DNA from: JAPOXR01 sp965116115
GTDB lineage: Bacteria > Pseudomonadota > Alphaproteobacteria > Rhodobacterales > Rhodobacteraceae
Reading direction: 5' to 3'
NCBI GenBank assembly: GCA_965116115.1
Contig: OZ220486.1
Coordinates: 1,674,001 to 1,738,000 of the forward strand
Length of the DNA: 64,000 nucleotides
Position 1 is the first letter of the stretch, and each line of letters opens with the position of its first letter. Under the pieces are notes generated by a model that saw only the letters and a list, made by a program, of their open reading frames with translations, did not search any database and had not been told where the DNA came from. The position numbers were made by a program, and so were the translations under genes. Of the stretch, positions 1 to 8,815 are shown piece after piece.

Positions 1-14
1 AGGTCTTGACGTCG

Positions 15-1667
15 ATGGCGGAGAAGCGGCTGATTTATCTTCCTCTCGGGGGCGCCGGCGAGATCGGCATGAATATGTATGTCTACGGCTATGGACGCGC
101 CGGCCGGGAGAGGCTCATCGTCGTCGATGCGGGAGTCGCGTTTCCGGACATGGAAACCGCTCCGGGCGTCGATCTTGTTCTTCCTGATACGGCTTGGCTG
201 GAAAGGCGGGCCGGCCGGGTCGAAGGTGTCTTTTTGACGCATGCCCATGAAGATCATCTCGGCGCCATCGGGCATCTGCTCCGCAGTGTCAGGGTGCCCG
301 TCCATGCGCGGCGGTTCACATCCGCCGTCGCGCGGAACAAGCTGGAAGAAGCGCAGATCCCGCCGGATGTCGTCCGCTGCGCCGATGTCAGTCCCAGCAT
401 TGTCAAAGCCGGACCGTTCAACGTCCGTTTCGTGCCGGTGACTCATTCAATTCCGGAAGCTTCGGCACTGGTCATCGACACCCCGGCCGGCCGGATCGTT
501 CACACGGGCGACTTCAAGTTCGCCGGGCACGCGTCGGCCGGGGCTGAGTTTGACCGCGCCGCCTTGCGGGAATCCGGGGCGGACGGCATCGCCGCGCTGG
601 TCTGCGATTCCACCAACATTTTCGTCCGCCGCAGAGGCCGCCCGGAATCCAGCGTCGGACCGCCGCTGTCGGAAATGATCGCCGGAGCCGAGGGGATCGT
701 GGCCGCGACGACATTCGCGTCAAACGTGGCCCGCGTCCGGCGGATCGCCCTCGCCGGACAGGAAGCCGGCCGGTCCGCGGTATTGCTCGGCAGAGCCATG
801 AACCGCATGGTCAACGTCGCTGTGGAGTCGGGCGTGATGACGGGTTTTCCACCTTTCCTGGATCCGGAGTCCGCGCTGGGACTGCCGCGTGACAGGCTGC
901 TGCTCCTGACCACCGGCAGTCAGGGCGAACCCCGGTCGGCGACATCCCAGCTTTCGCACGGCCGGTTCCGGGGATTCAAGCTCGTTCCCGGCGACACGGT
1001 CTTGATCTCGTCGAAAACCATTCCCGGCAATGAATTGTCGGTGGCCCGCGTGGTGAACAGATTTTCCGCCGCCGGTGTGAAGGTGATCGAGGATCACGAC
1101 GGGATCTACCACGTCTCCGGGCATGCCAACCGGCCGGATCTGACCGAACTGCAGCGCAGACTGTCGCCGAGACTGGTCGTTCCGATGCACGGCGAGATCA
1201 GACATCTGGTCGAGCATGCTGAACTGGCGAGGGAAAACGGGTTCAGATCGGCCGTAGCCGGTAACGGTCAGATGCTGGATCTGGTGAGCGGCTCCGTCAG
1301 CGATGAAGAGGGCGCCGCCGGCAGGCGGTATCTTGACGGCAAGGCGGTGATTTCTTCAACTTCGGGAACTGTCCGTGACCGGCTGCGGATGGCGCGCGGC
1401 GGGTCGGTCGCGGTGGCGGTCTCGTTCGGACGCCGCCGCCATGAATTCGAGGTCGCTGTGAAATGCGCCGGGCTGGAAACGGGCAGCGGCGATGCGCTCG
1501 AACCCGCGGTGATGAGCGCCGTCGAGGACCGGCTGCGGAGTCCGGATCTGAACGGAGAGCCTGACAAAGAGTTTCTGGAGCGTGAAATCGCCATCGCGGC
1601 TCGGCGGGCGGTTGCGAATGAATGTGGAAAGACTCCGTTGGCCAGCGTTCTGCTGGCCAGTGTCTGA
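15..1667 (+). CDS. rnj: Ribonuclease J (metallo-beta-lactamase RNase)
   Basis: RNase J is an endo- and 5'-3' exoribonuclease used in RNA turnover and rRNA maturation. The metallo-beta-lactamase core carries the zinc motif HAHEDH near residues 76-81, preceded by the typical opening LPLGGAGEIGMN. A later VPMHGE segment fits the beta-CASP/C-terminal metal motif of the family. The length of 550 aa matches the usual ~555. I chose the ATG at 15; a TTG three codons upstream (position 6) is also possible and the window edge hides the ribosome binding site. The downstream DEAD-box helicase is convergent, with 23 bases between the two stops. RNase J is common in alphaproteobacteria. The family assignment is firm. 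Confidence 0.95.
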   Translation: MAEKRLIYLPLGGAGEIGMNMYVYGYGRAGRERLIVVDAGVAFPDMETAPGVDLVLPDTAWLERRAGRVEGVFLTHAHEDHLGAIGHLLRSVRVPVHARRFTSAVARNKLEEAQIPPDVVRCADVSPSIVKAGPFNVRFVPVTHSIPEASALVIDTPAGRIVHTGDFKFAGHASAGAEFDRAALRESGADGIAALVCDSTNIFVRRRGRPESSVGPPLSEMIAGAEGIVAATTFASNVARVRRIALAGQEAGRSAVLLGRAMNRMVNVAVESGVMTGFPPFLDPESALGLPRDRLLLLTTGSQGEPRSATSQLSHGRFRGFKLVPGDTVLISSKTIPGNELSVARVVNRFSAAGVKVIEDHDGIYHVSGHANRPDLTELQRRLSPRLVVPMHGEIRHLVEHAELARENGFRSAVAGNGQMLDLVSGSVSDEEGAAGRRYLDGKAVISSTSGTVRDRLRMARGGSVAVAVSFGRRRHEFEVAVKCAGLETGSGDALEPAVMSAVEDRLRSPDLNGEPDKEFLEREIAIAARRAVANECGKTPLASVLLASV

Positions 1668-1690
1668 TGTCAGTGTCCGCCTTCTCTTGA

Positions 1691-3067
1691 TCAGGCTGGC
1701 ACTTGCCTGTTGAAATCGCGTTTCAGGAAATCCGGAACATGGTCGCCCATTCCGATGATCGGCGGCAGATTCCTGTCCCGCGAATCCGCGGTCACTTTAT
1801 CCGGCGGCGCCGGTTCTTTCCGTCGCTTCGGCGGTGTTCCCGGCCCGCTTTCCGCCCGGCGCGGTTTCTTCGCGTCGCCGCCCGGAGTTTTCCGGGCGGC
1901 GGCGTTCGGGCCGCGGGATTCCGCAGCGGCGGATTCGCGCGAAATCCGGCATTCCGCCAAAGATTCGATGGCGTCGAGAGCCTTCAGTTCTTTGGGCCCG
2001 ACCAAAGTCACGGCTGTGCCCGGCCGGCCCGCCCGCCCGGTTCGGCCGATCCGGTGCACATAGTCTTCAGGATTCACCGGAACGTCGAAATTGAAAACAT
2101 GGCTGACGTTGGGGATATCGAGTCCTCTCGCGGCGACATCGGATGCGACCAGAAAACGTCTGCCGCCGTCCCGGAAATCATTGAGAACGCCGGTCCGCAC
2201 CGACTGGTCAAGATCGCCGTGGATCGCGGCGCAGTCAATCTTGTGGACCCGCAGGGATTTTAGAAGGATATCCACATCCGCCTTGCGGTTGCAGAAGATG
2301 ATGCCGTTGGTGATTTCGTCGTCGCGCGCCTTGATCACCTGCCGCAGCAGGGCCCGTTTCTCCTTGAACGCCGCGTTCCGCTTGGCGGGATTGAACATCA
2401 CCGCCACCTGACTGATGTTCTCACCCACGCTGGCCCTTCTCGTCACTTCCACCCGGACCGGGTTGGAAAGAAACTCATCAGTTATCCGCTCGATTTCCGG
2501 CGCCATCGTCGCCGAGAAGAAAAATGTCTGACGGGTGAAGGGAGTCAAACGGAAAATGCGCTCGATATCGGGGATGAAGCCCATATCCAGCATCCGGTCA
2601 GCCTCGTCCACAGTGACGATTTGGACTCCTGAGAGCAGCAGTCGGCCGCGCTCGAAGTGATCCAGCAGGCGGCCCGGCGTCGCGATCAGGACATCCACGC
2701 CGCGGCTCACCAGGGCAATCTGTTCCGCAAAAGACACGCCGCCGATCAACAGCGCCATTGAGAGATTGGAATTCGCCGAATAGGTCGCGAAACTGTCCGC
2801 CACCTGCGTCGCCAGTTCGCGGGTTGGCGCGAGAACAAGAGAACGCGGCATACGCGCCTTGGCCCGTCCTTGGATCAGCGCATTGACCATCGGCAGAACG
2901 AACGAGGCCGTTTTTCCGGTTCCGGTCTGCGCGATGCCCAGAACGTCGCGGCCTTCCAATGCCGGCGGTATCGCTTGGGACTGTATGGGAGTCGGCTCTT
3001 CGTATCCTGCGGCGTGAACCGCGGACAAAACAGATGGAAAAAGTCCGAGGCTGGAAAATTCTGTCAT
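1691..3067 (-). CDS. DEAD-box ATP-dependent RNA helicase (RhlE-like)
   Basis: This is an RNA-unwinding ATPase that probably acts in ribosome assembly or mRNA turnover. All family motifs are visible in order: Q motif with PTPIQSQAIP near residues 26-34, Walker A AQTGTGKT near 46-53, PTREL near 81-85, DEAD at 154-157, SAT at 185-187, and HRIGRTGRAG in the second RecA domain. A basic, low-complexity tail of about 80 residues follows, as in RhlE-type proteins, and may bind RNA. The start ATG at 3067 gives the Q motif its normal distance from the N terminus. The gene is convergent with RNase J; a link to RNA decay is an inference. The exact paralogue name (RhlE, RhlB, CsdA) cannot be settled from sequence alone. 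Confidence 0.93.
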   Translation of the reverse strand: MTEFSSLGLFPSVLSAVHAAGYEEPTPIQSQAIPPALEGRDVLGIAQTGTGKTASFVLPMVNALIQGRAKARMPRSLVLAPTRELATQVADSFATYSANSNLSMALLIGGVSFAEQIALVSRGVDVLIATPGRLLDHFERGRLLLSGVQIVTVDEADRMLDMGFIPDIERIFRLTPFTRQTFFFSATMAPEIERITDEFLSNPVRVEVTRRASVGENISQVAVMFNPAKRNAAFKEKRALLRQVIKARDDEITNGIIFCNRKADVDILLKSLRVHKIDCAAIHGDLDQSVRTGVLNDFRDGGRRFLVASDVAARGLDIPNVSHVFNFDVPVNPEDYVHRIGRTGRAGRPGTAVTLVGPKELKALDAIESLAECRISRESAAAESRGPNAAARKTPGGDAKKPRRAESGPGTPPKRRKEPAPPDKVTADSRDRNLPPIIGMGDHVPDFLKRDFNRQVPA

Positions 3068-4447
3068 GTGACCTTCAGTTTTTTGTTGCGGACGGCGCAG
3101 ATCGGCTCAAACAGTTTCCAGAACAGCGGTCAGCCGTGTCCTGCGGGAGCATTCCTGCAACGGAGAGTGTGAATTCCGCTTCATGGTATTCAGCGCAAGA
3201 ATTTGAAAAATTGACTTTGAACCGGCCCGTGTCGGCTTCCTCAAAAAATTGTCCGCATTTTCTTGGCAATTATATCCCGTATGACCGCTGATGTCACCAA
3301 CTTTCTGCTGTTCCTTTCGGCGGAGTAAAGCGCTTCGGTAAATCGTCATGCTCATCGGTCCCGCGTTTTCCTTTGGCGACGCCATTGCGTGGAAATCCTG
3401 CAGCCTGAAGAAGAAGAGGATGGCAGACAGCAGGTATGAAGCGGGACTTGTGCCGTATTCGGACGGCTGCCTGTATTGGACCGTCCGCCGGTCCATATGA
3501 CCAAACGGATGGTCCTGTTTGGAACCCGCAGTCGGCGACGGCGGCATCGGAACATTGAAACTTGCAGCAAATCCGGCGGGTTCTTCTTCTGGATTGCCTG
3601 CGAACCGCCTTGGTACTGCCCGTGTCCCTGATGCGCTGCCAACCCCCTCATGCCCAGTATTCCGAAAAACTTCCCGTAACGGCACTCTCGCAGATAAACC
3701 AAGCCGGTCGCGCTGGGAAGGTTATTACGCCCGGATGCGAACGCGGTTCGACGATTCGAAGATGCCGATTCGGACAGTACCCGGCTCACATGGCGGGCTG
3801 GCGTCGCCAAGCGTCCGGAGCATGCCAGCGGCAAGAAGCGGCAGGCATCGGCCAGTGGACCGGATACCAGCGGAGATTCCGACGGACACGCAATTGACGC
3901 CATCGGACCGAAATTCTTGGTTGTCCACGGCGGTGATATCCCTCAGCAAGGAAAGTGCCCCGGCTGAGCAGTTACGTGTGAAAAGGGAAATAAGGGCCGA
4001 ATTTTTCCCGGAACGCCCTTGAATCGGAACATGGATGCTGAACAGTTAAAGTCATTTCAAATTTATCAAGCGGGTTGGAGTTGGTGTTTTGGCCGATTTG
4101 GCCCGCCGAAACGCTTCGTTTTTCTAACGTAGGCTGATCAGGGCTTTTCGCAAAAAGACTGATTTTGCAAAGGCGCGGGCCGCCAGCCAGGACATGACTA
4201 CTGGCAGCCCGCTAGCGCGGCGCAAGGAATAATAGACGCGCCCGCGCATTTCAAACTCAATGCCCTTGCCTTGCGGCGCATTATTCAGAACCGTCAGAAA
4301 ATGGCATTCGGATTGAACGATTCGCTGACGATCGCATACTGCAGATTAATTCTGTCCATGCAAGCCTTGGCATGGTCAAAACGGCAGAGCTGCTCGGCTC
4401 GGCGAAAGGGTTCTCCCGTGAACCAGCCGGATTCCGAAGAGTCCGAA
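3068..4447. other. Gene-poor 1.4 kb segment
   Basis: No open frame here looks like a protein I recognise, and the overlapping ORFs on both strands have compositions typical of noncoding shadows. The segment has several AT-richer patches (near 3180-3300 and 4040-4140), unlike the core genes around it. It lies between the DEAD-box gene and the DUF1640-like gene, at the edge of a region rich in transposon debris, so decayed mobile DNA is possible. I could not identify a family from any frame. Confidence 0.4.
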
Positions 4448-5041
4448 TCAGCCGCCGGGCATAGTGATGTTGAGCCAATCAGCCAGCTTCGGCAGGATAA
4501 GCACCCCGAACAAGACAACCCAAAACGCCAACTGAACTTTGTGCCAAGCATCCATCTTGGACTCAAGCCTTGCAATGTCAGCCTTGGATTCGTTCTTCAC
4601 TTCCGCAATGCCAGCTTTGAGTTCGCTCTTCACTTTCGCAATTTCAGTCTTGAGTTCGCCCTTCGCTTCGGCAATTTCAGTCTTGAGTTCGCCCTTCGCT
4701 TCGGCAATTTCAGCCTTGAATTCATTCTTCACTTCCGCAATTTCAGCCTTGAATTCATTCTTCGCCTCGGCAATTTCAGCCTTGAATTCGCTCTTCGCCT
4801 CGGCAATGTCAGTCTTAAGTTCACTCTTCGCCTCGGCAATTTCAGCCTTGAGTTCGCCCTTCGCCTCGGCAATGTCAGTCTTGAATTCGCTCTTCGCTTC
4901 CACAATATCAGCTTTGGCGGCGACTCCGCCGGTAACGCCCTCCCGCACCGCTTCGGTAATCGCTTCGGCCTTTTCCGTGCTGAAGCCTTTGGCTTCAAGC
5001 CTCTTGACGGCGGCATGTGTGTCAAAGGATATGTCTGTCAT
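4448..5041 (-). CDS. Coiled-coil DUF1640/CCDC90-like membrane-anchored protein
   Basis: The product has 197 aa from ATG 5041; the longer frame to 5068 adds residues that do not fit the family. The N terminus (FDTHAAVKRLEAKGFS, then EKAEAITEAV) is the head domain of DUF1640 proteins, the bacterial relatives of mitochondrial CCDC90/MCUR1. A long coiled coil follows, built of 11-residue units of the pattern EAKxEFKxDIA repeated about ten times and encoded by 33-bp DNA repeats. One hydrophobic helix near the C terminus (VQLAFWVVLFGVLILPKL) should anchor it in the inner membrane. Family function in bacteria is unknown. The repeat also opens a long frame on the opposite strand, which I treat as a shadow. 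The gene stands alone next to transposon remains. Confidence 0.75.
   Translation of the reverse strand: MTDISFDTHAAVKRLEAKGFSTEKAEAITEAVREGVTGGVAAKADIVEAKSEFKTDIAEAKGELKAEIAEAKSELKTDIAEAKSEFKAEIAEAKNEFKAEIAEVKNEFKAEIAEAKGELKTEIAEAKGELKTEIAKVKSELKAGIAEVKNESKADIARLESKMDAWHKVQLAFWVVLFGVLILPKLADWLNITMPGG
4560..4900. repeat. 33-bp tandem repeats inside the DUF1640-like gene
   Basis: Units of 33 bp encode the 11-residue coiled-coil motif. They differ mainly by single changes (ttc/tcg, gcc/tca), which indicates expansion by slippage or unequal recombination followed by divergence. An 11-residue period is the hendecad pattern of a slightly right-handed coiled coil. The number of units is likely to vary among strains. 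Confidence 0.7.
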
Positions 5042-5235
5042 GATTGTCCAGCCTATTTCCGCAAGCAAGTGCCGTCATCGGTTAAGTCGTGGGCCCCGGT
5101 CTGTCAGGAAGTATCCGGAAAACCCGGCACATCCGCTTCGAAACGCTTTACACACTCACAGAAACCTTGCCAGAGACGTGCAAAAATTTCAACGTCCGCC
5201 GGGACAAGGATATTTCCTATCAAGCTGAAACACAA

Positions 5236-5439
5236 GGCTCAATTTACAAATCGTATGCGCATCCATACTGTAATGTAGTTGTATACAAGGAAATAGAGGT
5301 CATAGATCATAAGCGGTTTTGCCAGATACTTCGGCAACTATTCTGCAATATTATCAGTATGTTGGGCTCAAAAATGCCTCCTACCGCACATTTTTCTGCC
5401 GGAGCCGAAAAGCTATGCATACGATTTGTAAATTGAGCC
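5236..5439. mobile_element. 204-bp MITE, copy 1, with perfect TIRs and 8-bp TSD
   Basis: The element begins with GGCTCAATTTACAAATCG at 5236 and ends with the exact reverse complement at 5439; the terminal inverted repeats are perfect over 23 bp (5236-5258 and 5417-5439). It is flanked on both sides by the same 8 bases, AAACACAA (5228-5235 and 5440-5447), a clean target-site duplication. There is no intact transposase inside. The reverse complement aligns along most of its length with the segment 40214-40420, so this is a family and not a chance hairpin. An 8-bp duplication is compatible with mobilisation by IS256-, IS1595- or IS66-type transposases; which one is not shown. The perfect ends suggest recent insertion. 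Confidence 0.88.
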
Positions 5440-5464
5440 AAACACAATTGGTGTTGAGGGCTCG

Positions 5465-5961
5465 TTAGGAAGAATGTCCCGATTGATGTTGAAAATGAGC
5501 GGCTTTGAGAACGGGCAGCTTCCTGCAGGCCTTGATGCGGTGGAAACCCTTCCCGGCCGCTGTCATGCCGGCCGCGGGCTGCCGCAGAACTGTCCCGGCG
5601 TTTCTCCAGTGCTTCACGTTGCGGCAGACCTGCCGGATCGTGCTGTTCATCGACTCGATGATGTTCGTGCTCGCCCACGACCGCCGCATCTCGAACGGCA
5701 GGTTGAGCCCAGCGACGGCCAGGACCTCGTCCAACCTTAAGTATCGGCCGGGAGACATCCGGAGCCTTCTGTTCGAACCGCTGAACCAGGTTGCGCATCA
5801 GGCGCTCGGCCTTGTCGGCGTCAGCTGCCTCCCAGGCCTGTCTGAGCGTCCTCAGCGCGGCGGCATGGTGTTTCACAGCGAGACGGTCGGTGATGTCGCG
5901 GGTCTTGTGAACCTGACAGCGCTGAATAGGGATGTCCGCGCCGAAAGTGCGCCGGACGGCC
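5465..5961 (-). pseudogene. IS256-family (mutator-type) transposase, C-terminal fragment, frameshifted
   Basis: Two minus-strand frames together give the C-terminal part of an IS256-family DDE transposase. The first, from about 5961, reads AVRRTFGADIPIQRCQVHK and runs through an RxLRQAWEAADADKAERL segment. The second, ending at the stop at 5465, reads MRRSWASTNIIESMN and then RQVCRNVKHWRN and AAGM, the usual family ending. A frameshift near 5745-5755 joins them. The N-terminal half with the first catalytic Asp residues is missing; upstream of 5961 the sequence changes to unrelated DNA. It cannot encode a working enzyme. It ends 18 bp from the duplication flanking the 204-bp MITE. Confidence 0.85.
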
Positions 5962-5966
5962 TCATA

Positions 5967-6414
5967 TGAATCAAACCAGGGATAACCATAAGGAGTTATC
6001 CACAGGGGTTGTGAGGCTGGTGCACCCTGGTGAAATTCTACAGGATGAAATCGAAGGATTCGGGCTGTCGGCTGGTGCGCGTCGAGGGCGTTGGGCGTGC
6101 CGATGAATCGGGTGGAGATGATCCTGAACGGCTGACGCGGAGCGAGTGCGGACACAGCCCTGCGGCTTGCGCGGCATTTAGGGACGACGCCGCAACTTTG
6201 GCTGAAACAGCAGAAGACTTGGGAGCTTCGTCGGGCGGAGATCACGGCAGGCCGCGAGGTCGCCGAGCAGGTGACTCATCTGCAACTAGTTCACAGGGAG
6301 CGGCAGCTGTTGCTTGTCCCTGATTTTCAGCCGCTGATGTCCATCGCGCTTGAGGCGATGCGTTTCAGAGTTTATTCGGGGCGAATTAAATCTGCACGGA
6401 CATCTCCGACATGA
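5967..6414 (+). pseudogene. HigA-family antitoxin remnant (XRE HTH), frameshift plus stop
   Basis: Read with one frameshift, the plus strand shows a HigA-type antitoxin: VRLVHPGEILQDEIEGFGLS, then in another frame RALGVPMNRVEMILNG, then after an in-frame TGA the segment ADTALRLARHLGTTPQLW and LKQQKTWELRRAEI. These are the start, helix-turn-helix and C-terminal helix of HigA antitoxins. The frameshift lies near 6083-6090 and the TGA near 6136. The start could be ATG 5967 or GTG 6011. No HigB/RelE-like toxin can be read upstream, where the IS256 fragment sits. The 3' end overlaps the start of the Hsp70-like gene. The frames are too damaged for a functional antitoxin. Confidence 0.75.
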
Positions 6415-8813
6415 ATCCTTCAATGAACATCGGGTGGCTTCTCGAGCGTGTTCAGTCCCAAGATCTTCCGAAACGGAACATCAGGGTTTTGGGAATAGAT
6501 CTGGGGACAACTAACTCCGTCGTCGCCGAGGCGCTTTGGGACCCGGAATGCCCGGAGGAAGTTCATATTACCTGCCTCGAAGTTGATCAGGAAACTCTAG
6601 CCGGCCGGTTTACGGGCGCATTGGTCCCCTCCGTGGTCACTTTGTTTAACAACAAACGCTTTATCGGCGAGGGAGCCAAGCGGCTGATTGCGCAGGCTCC
6701 GAGCCGTAAGCTGAAGCGTAACGCTGATTATTTTGCTGAAACAAAGAACGAAATAGGCACCAACCGGATTTACCATCGCGCTCCAGAAAGTTTCGCAACG
6801 CCGACAGAAATCGCCGGCCATGTGATTCGATTCCTGATGGACGCTGCCGGTGGACCGAAGCCGGACGCCATTGTCGTCACCGTGCCGGCCTCGTTTCAGG
6901 TTGCTCAACGCCAAGAAACAATCAAGGCAGCATCACTGGCCGGCGTTGAACTTGAGAACGGCGATCTTTTCGACGAGCCAATCGCCGCCTATGTGGATTA
7001 TTTCGCGGCCCATCTGAGCGACGGGTCAAAAGATGACTTCGGATCGGGACGGCTTCTTGTGTTTGATTATGGCGGCGGTACTTGTGATATCGCGCTGTTC
7101 AAGCTTGCTGGTCCGGCAAAAAACGCGCTTATCGGCGCGTCGCCCCTGTCGATTTCCCGATTCCACCGAATGGGCGGCGGCGACATTGACGCCGCCATCG
7201 TCTACGGGCCGCTGTTCGATCAGATAATCAAGCAGAACGATCTGGAAAAGACGGGCCTTTCCTTTGATGACAAGAAGAATTTCATCGAACCCGCACTGCG
7301 TTCCGCGGCGGAATCACTCAAGATCGGTTTGTGCCGCGAGATAGAGCGCCGAAGGTCGCTTGAAGCCGACGGCGCTGCGTTCGCTGAACCGCTTGAGAGA
7401 GCGCTGCCCGACACCTACGTCATCCCCCTGCGTTCAGGCAAAGAGATTCAATTGGATCATCCCGTGCTGCAAGGCACGGAATTCAAGAAAATCCTTGCGC
7501 CATTCTTCGACCGCGACGTTCAGTATGCGAAGAGGTCCGAGTATCGTACCGAGCAATCGGTCTTCGCTCCGATTGACGATGCTCTATCGCGCGGACGGAT
7601 TAAGGCTCATGACGTCGATACGGTGCTTCTGGCTGGGGGAAGTTCAAACATTCCAACGTGCCGCGACGAACTCGCAAAACATTTTTCTTCCGCCCGCATC
7701 CTGAGTTTCACCGATGCCGAAGATCGCAAACTCGCCGTAGCGCGCGGTGCCGCCCTGCAAGCGTTGACAAAGGCTCTCACGGGGACGGTCGGGCTTATTG
7801 GCCCGGTATGTCACGACGACATTTCCATTAAGACCAAGCAAGGTCTGGTGTCCCTTGTCTCTCGTGGAACGCCGCTCCCTTACCCGCCGGACGGCGGCAA
7901 GCATGCGAAGGAGGTCCTCGCTGTTCCCCGGAGCAGTGAAGACGATTACGTGACCCTCCGGGTCGAAGTCGTTGCCGGCGAAGAACAGCGACTCCTGTTC
8001 AGCCAGCCTTGGGAGATCAAATCTCCTGTGAGCGGAGGGGAACCGCTCACGCTGGAATTCAGTTACGACGCAAACCAAGTGTTGAGTCTTGACATCGCCA
8101 AACGCGGGGCGTCCGAAACGCTGAGGTTCCAGACCCGTCTTGAGAACCCCTTGAGCCATGTTATCAACCCTAATCTGAAAGAGATGGAGGTGGACAAGCT
8201 CGAGCGGCAAATTACATCCGGTGCCTTCACCGGAGAACAGAAGTTCGAAAAGGTACTGCAACTGGCCGACCTTTTGGACGATATCGGGCAGCGCGAACGA
8301 TCTCTTGATCTATTCAAAGAATTACAAAAGTCTGGATTTTATTCTGTCAGTTGGATCCTTAACCGTATGGCCATCATCTGCAATGATATGTCGGACTACC
8401 AGCGCGCTGAACGGCTTTACCGAGAATCCGCCGCAGCCGATAAGCGCAGCGGAGCTCCGCTGTACAATCTTGCCCTGTTGCGGCACGGCAGAGGCGACCG
8501 TACTGAAGCGATCAAGGCGCTTGACGAAGCGATCACGCGGAAGAGAGAGGGAAGTTATTTCGTTTTTCGATCCCGTCTTTCAGGAGAGGAAGGAGACAAG
8601 GAGGGCCGCTTAGAGTTTCTCGAAGAAGCATTCCGGGTGTTTTCTTCACCTCGCGATCTTAGTGACTTTGAACTTGATGCTTATATCCGGGGTGCCCGCG
8701 CCTTGGGGGATAAGGCCCGTGTCACAGAAGGCAAGGAAGAACGCAAGCGCCGGAATTTGTCCCCCGAGCCAGAAGCAGAAGGGGACCTGCCGATCATGAA
8801 GGGCGGGGGTTAG
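6411..8813 (+). CDS. Hsp70-like ATPase with C-terminal TPR-like region
   Basis: The 800-aa product has a complete actin-like Hsp70 ATPase: phosphate loop DLGTTNS at residues 30-36, VTVPASF at 157-162, DEPIAAYVDY at 188-197, the second phosphate loop FDYGGGTCD at 218-226, and the adenosine motif LLAGGSSNIP at 406-415. A region like a divergent substrate-binding domain follows to about residue 600. The last ~200 residues are helical and look like tetratricopeptide repeats (for example YQRAERLYRESAA, YNLALLRHGRGD). This is not canonical DnaK, which lacks TPRs and sits with dnaJ. The stop is 2 bases before the next ATG, a helicase, so they should be co-translated. A second ATG at 6423 is an alternative start. 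A defence or stress role is inference from context. Confidence 0.85.
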   Translation: MNPSMNIGWLLERVQSQDLPKRNIRVLGIDLGTTNSVVAEALWDPECPEEVHITCLEVDQETLAGRFTGALVPSVVTLFNNKRFIGEGAKRLIAQAPSRKLKRNADYFAETKNEIGTNRIYHRAPESFATPTEIAGHVIRFLMDAAGGPKPDAIVVTVPASFQVAQRQETIKAASLAGVELENGDLFDEPIAAYVDYFAAHLSDGSKDDFGSGRLLVFDYGGGTCDIALFKLAGPAKNALIGASPLSISRFHRMGGGDIDAAIVYGPLFDQIIKQNDLEKTGLSFDDKKNFIEPALRSAAESLKIGLCREIERRRSLEADGAAFAEPLERALPDTYVIPLRSGKEIQLDHPVLQGTEFKKILAPFFDRDVQYAKRSEYRTEQSVFAPIDDALSRGRIKAHDVDTVLLAGGSSNIPTCRDELAKHFSSARILSFTDAEDRKLAVARGAALQALTKALTGTVGLIGPVCHDDISIKTKQGLVSLVSRGTPLPYPPDGGKHAKEVLAVPRSSEDDYVTLRVEVVAGEEQRLLFSQPWEIKSPVSGGEPLTLEFSYDANQVLSLDIAKRGASETLRFQTRLENPLSHVINPNLKEMEVDKLERQITSGAFTGEQKFEKVLQLADLLDDIGQRERSLDLFKELQKSGFYSVSWILNRMAIICNDMSDYQRAERLYRESAAADKRSGAPLYNLALLRHGRGDRTEAIKALDEAITRKREGSYFVFRSRLSGEEGDKEGRLEFLEEAFRVFSSPRDLSDFELDAYIRGARALGDKARVTEGKEERKRRNLSPEPEAEGDLPIMKGGG

Positions 8814-8815
8814 TC

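Noticed and set aside
3107..3685. 192-residue minus-strand frame in the gene-poor region
   Set aside because: No start with a binding site, no family similarity, and composition differs from real genes nearby.
4271..5278. 335-residue plus-strand frame with repeated LEFALRFGNFS-like units
   Set aside because: It is the antisense of the 33-bp repeats in the DUF1640-like gene, which has a recognisable family start and membrane anchor on the other strand.
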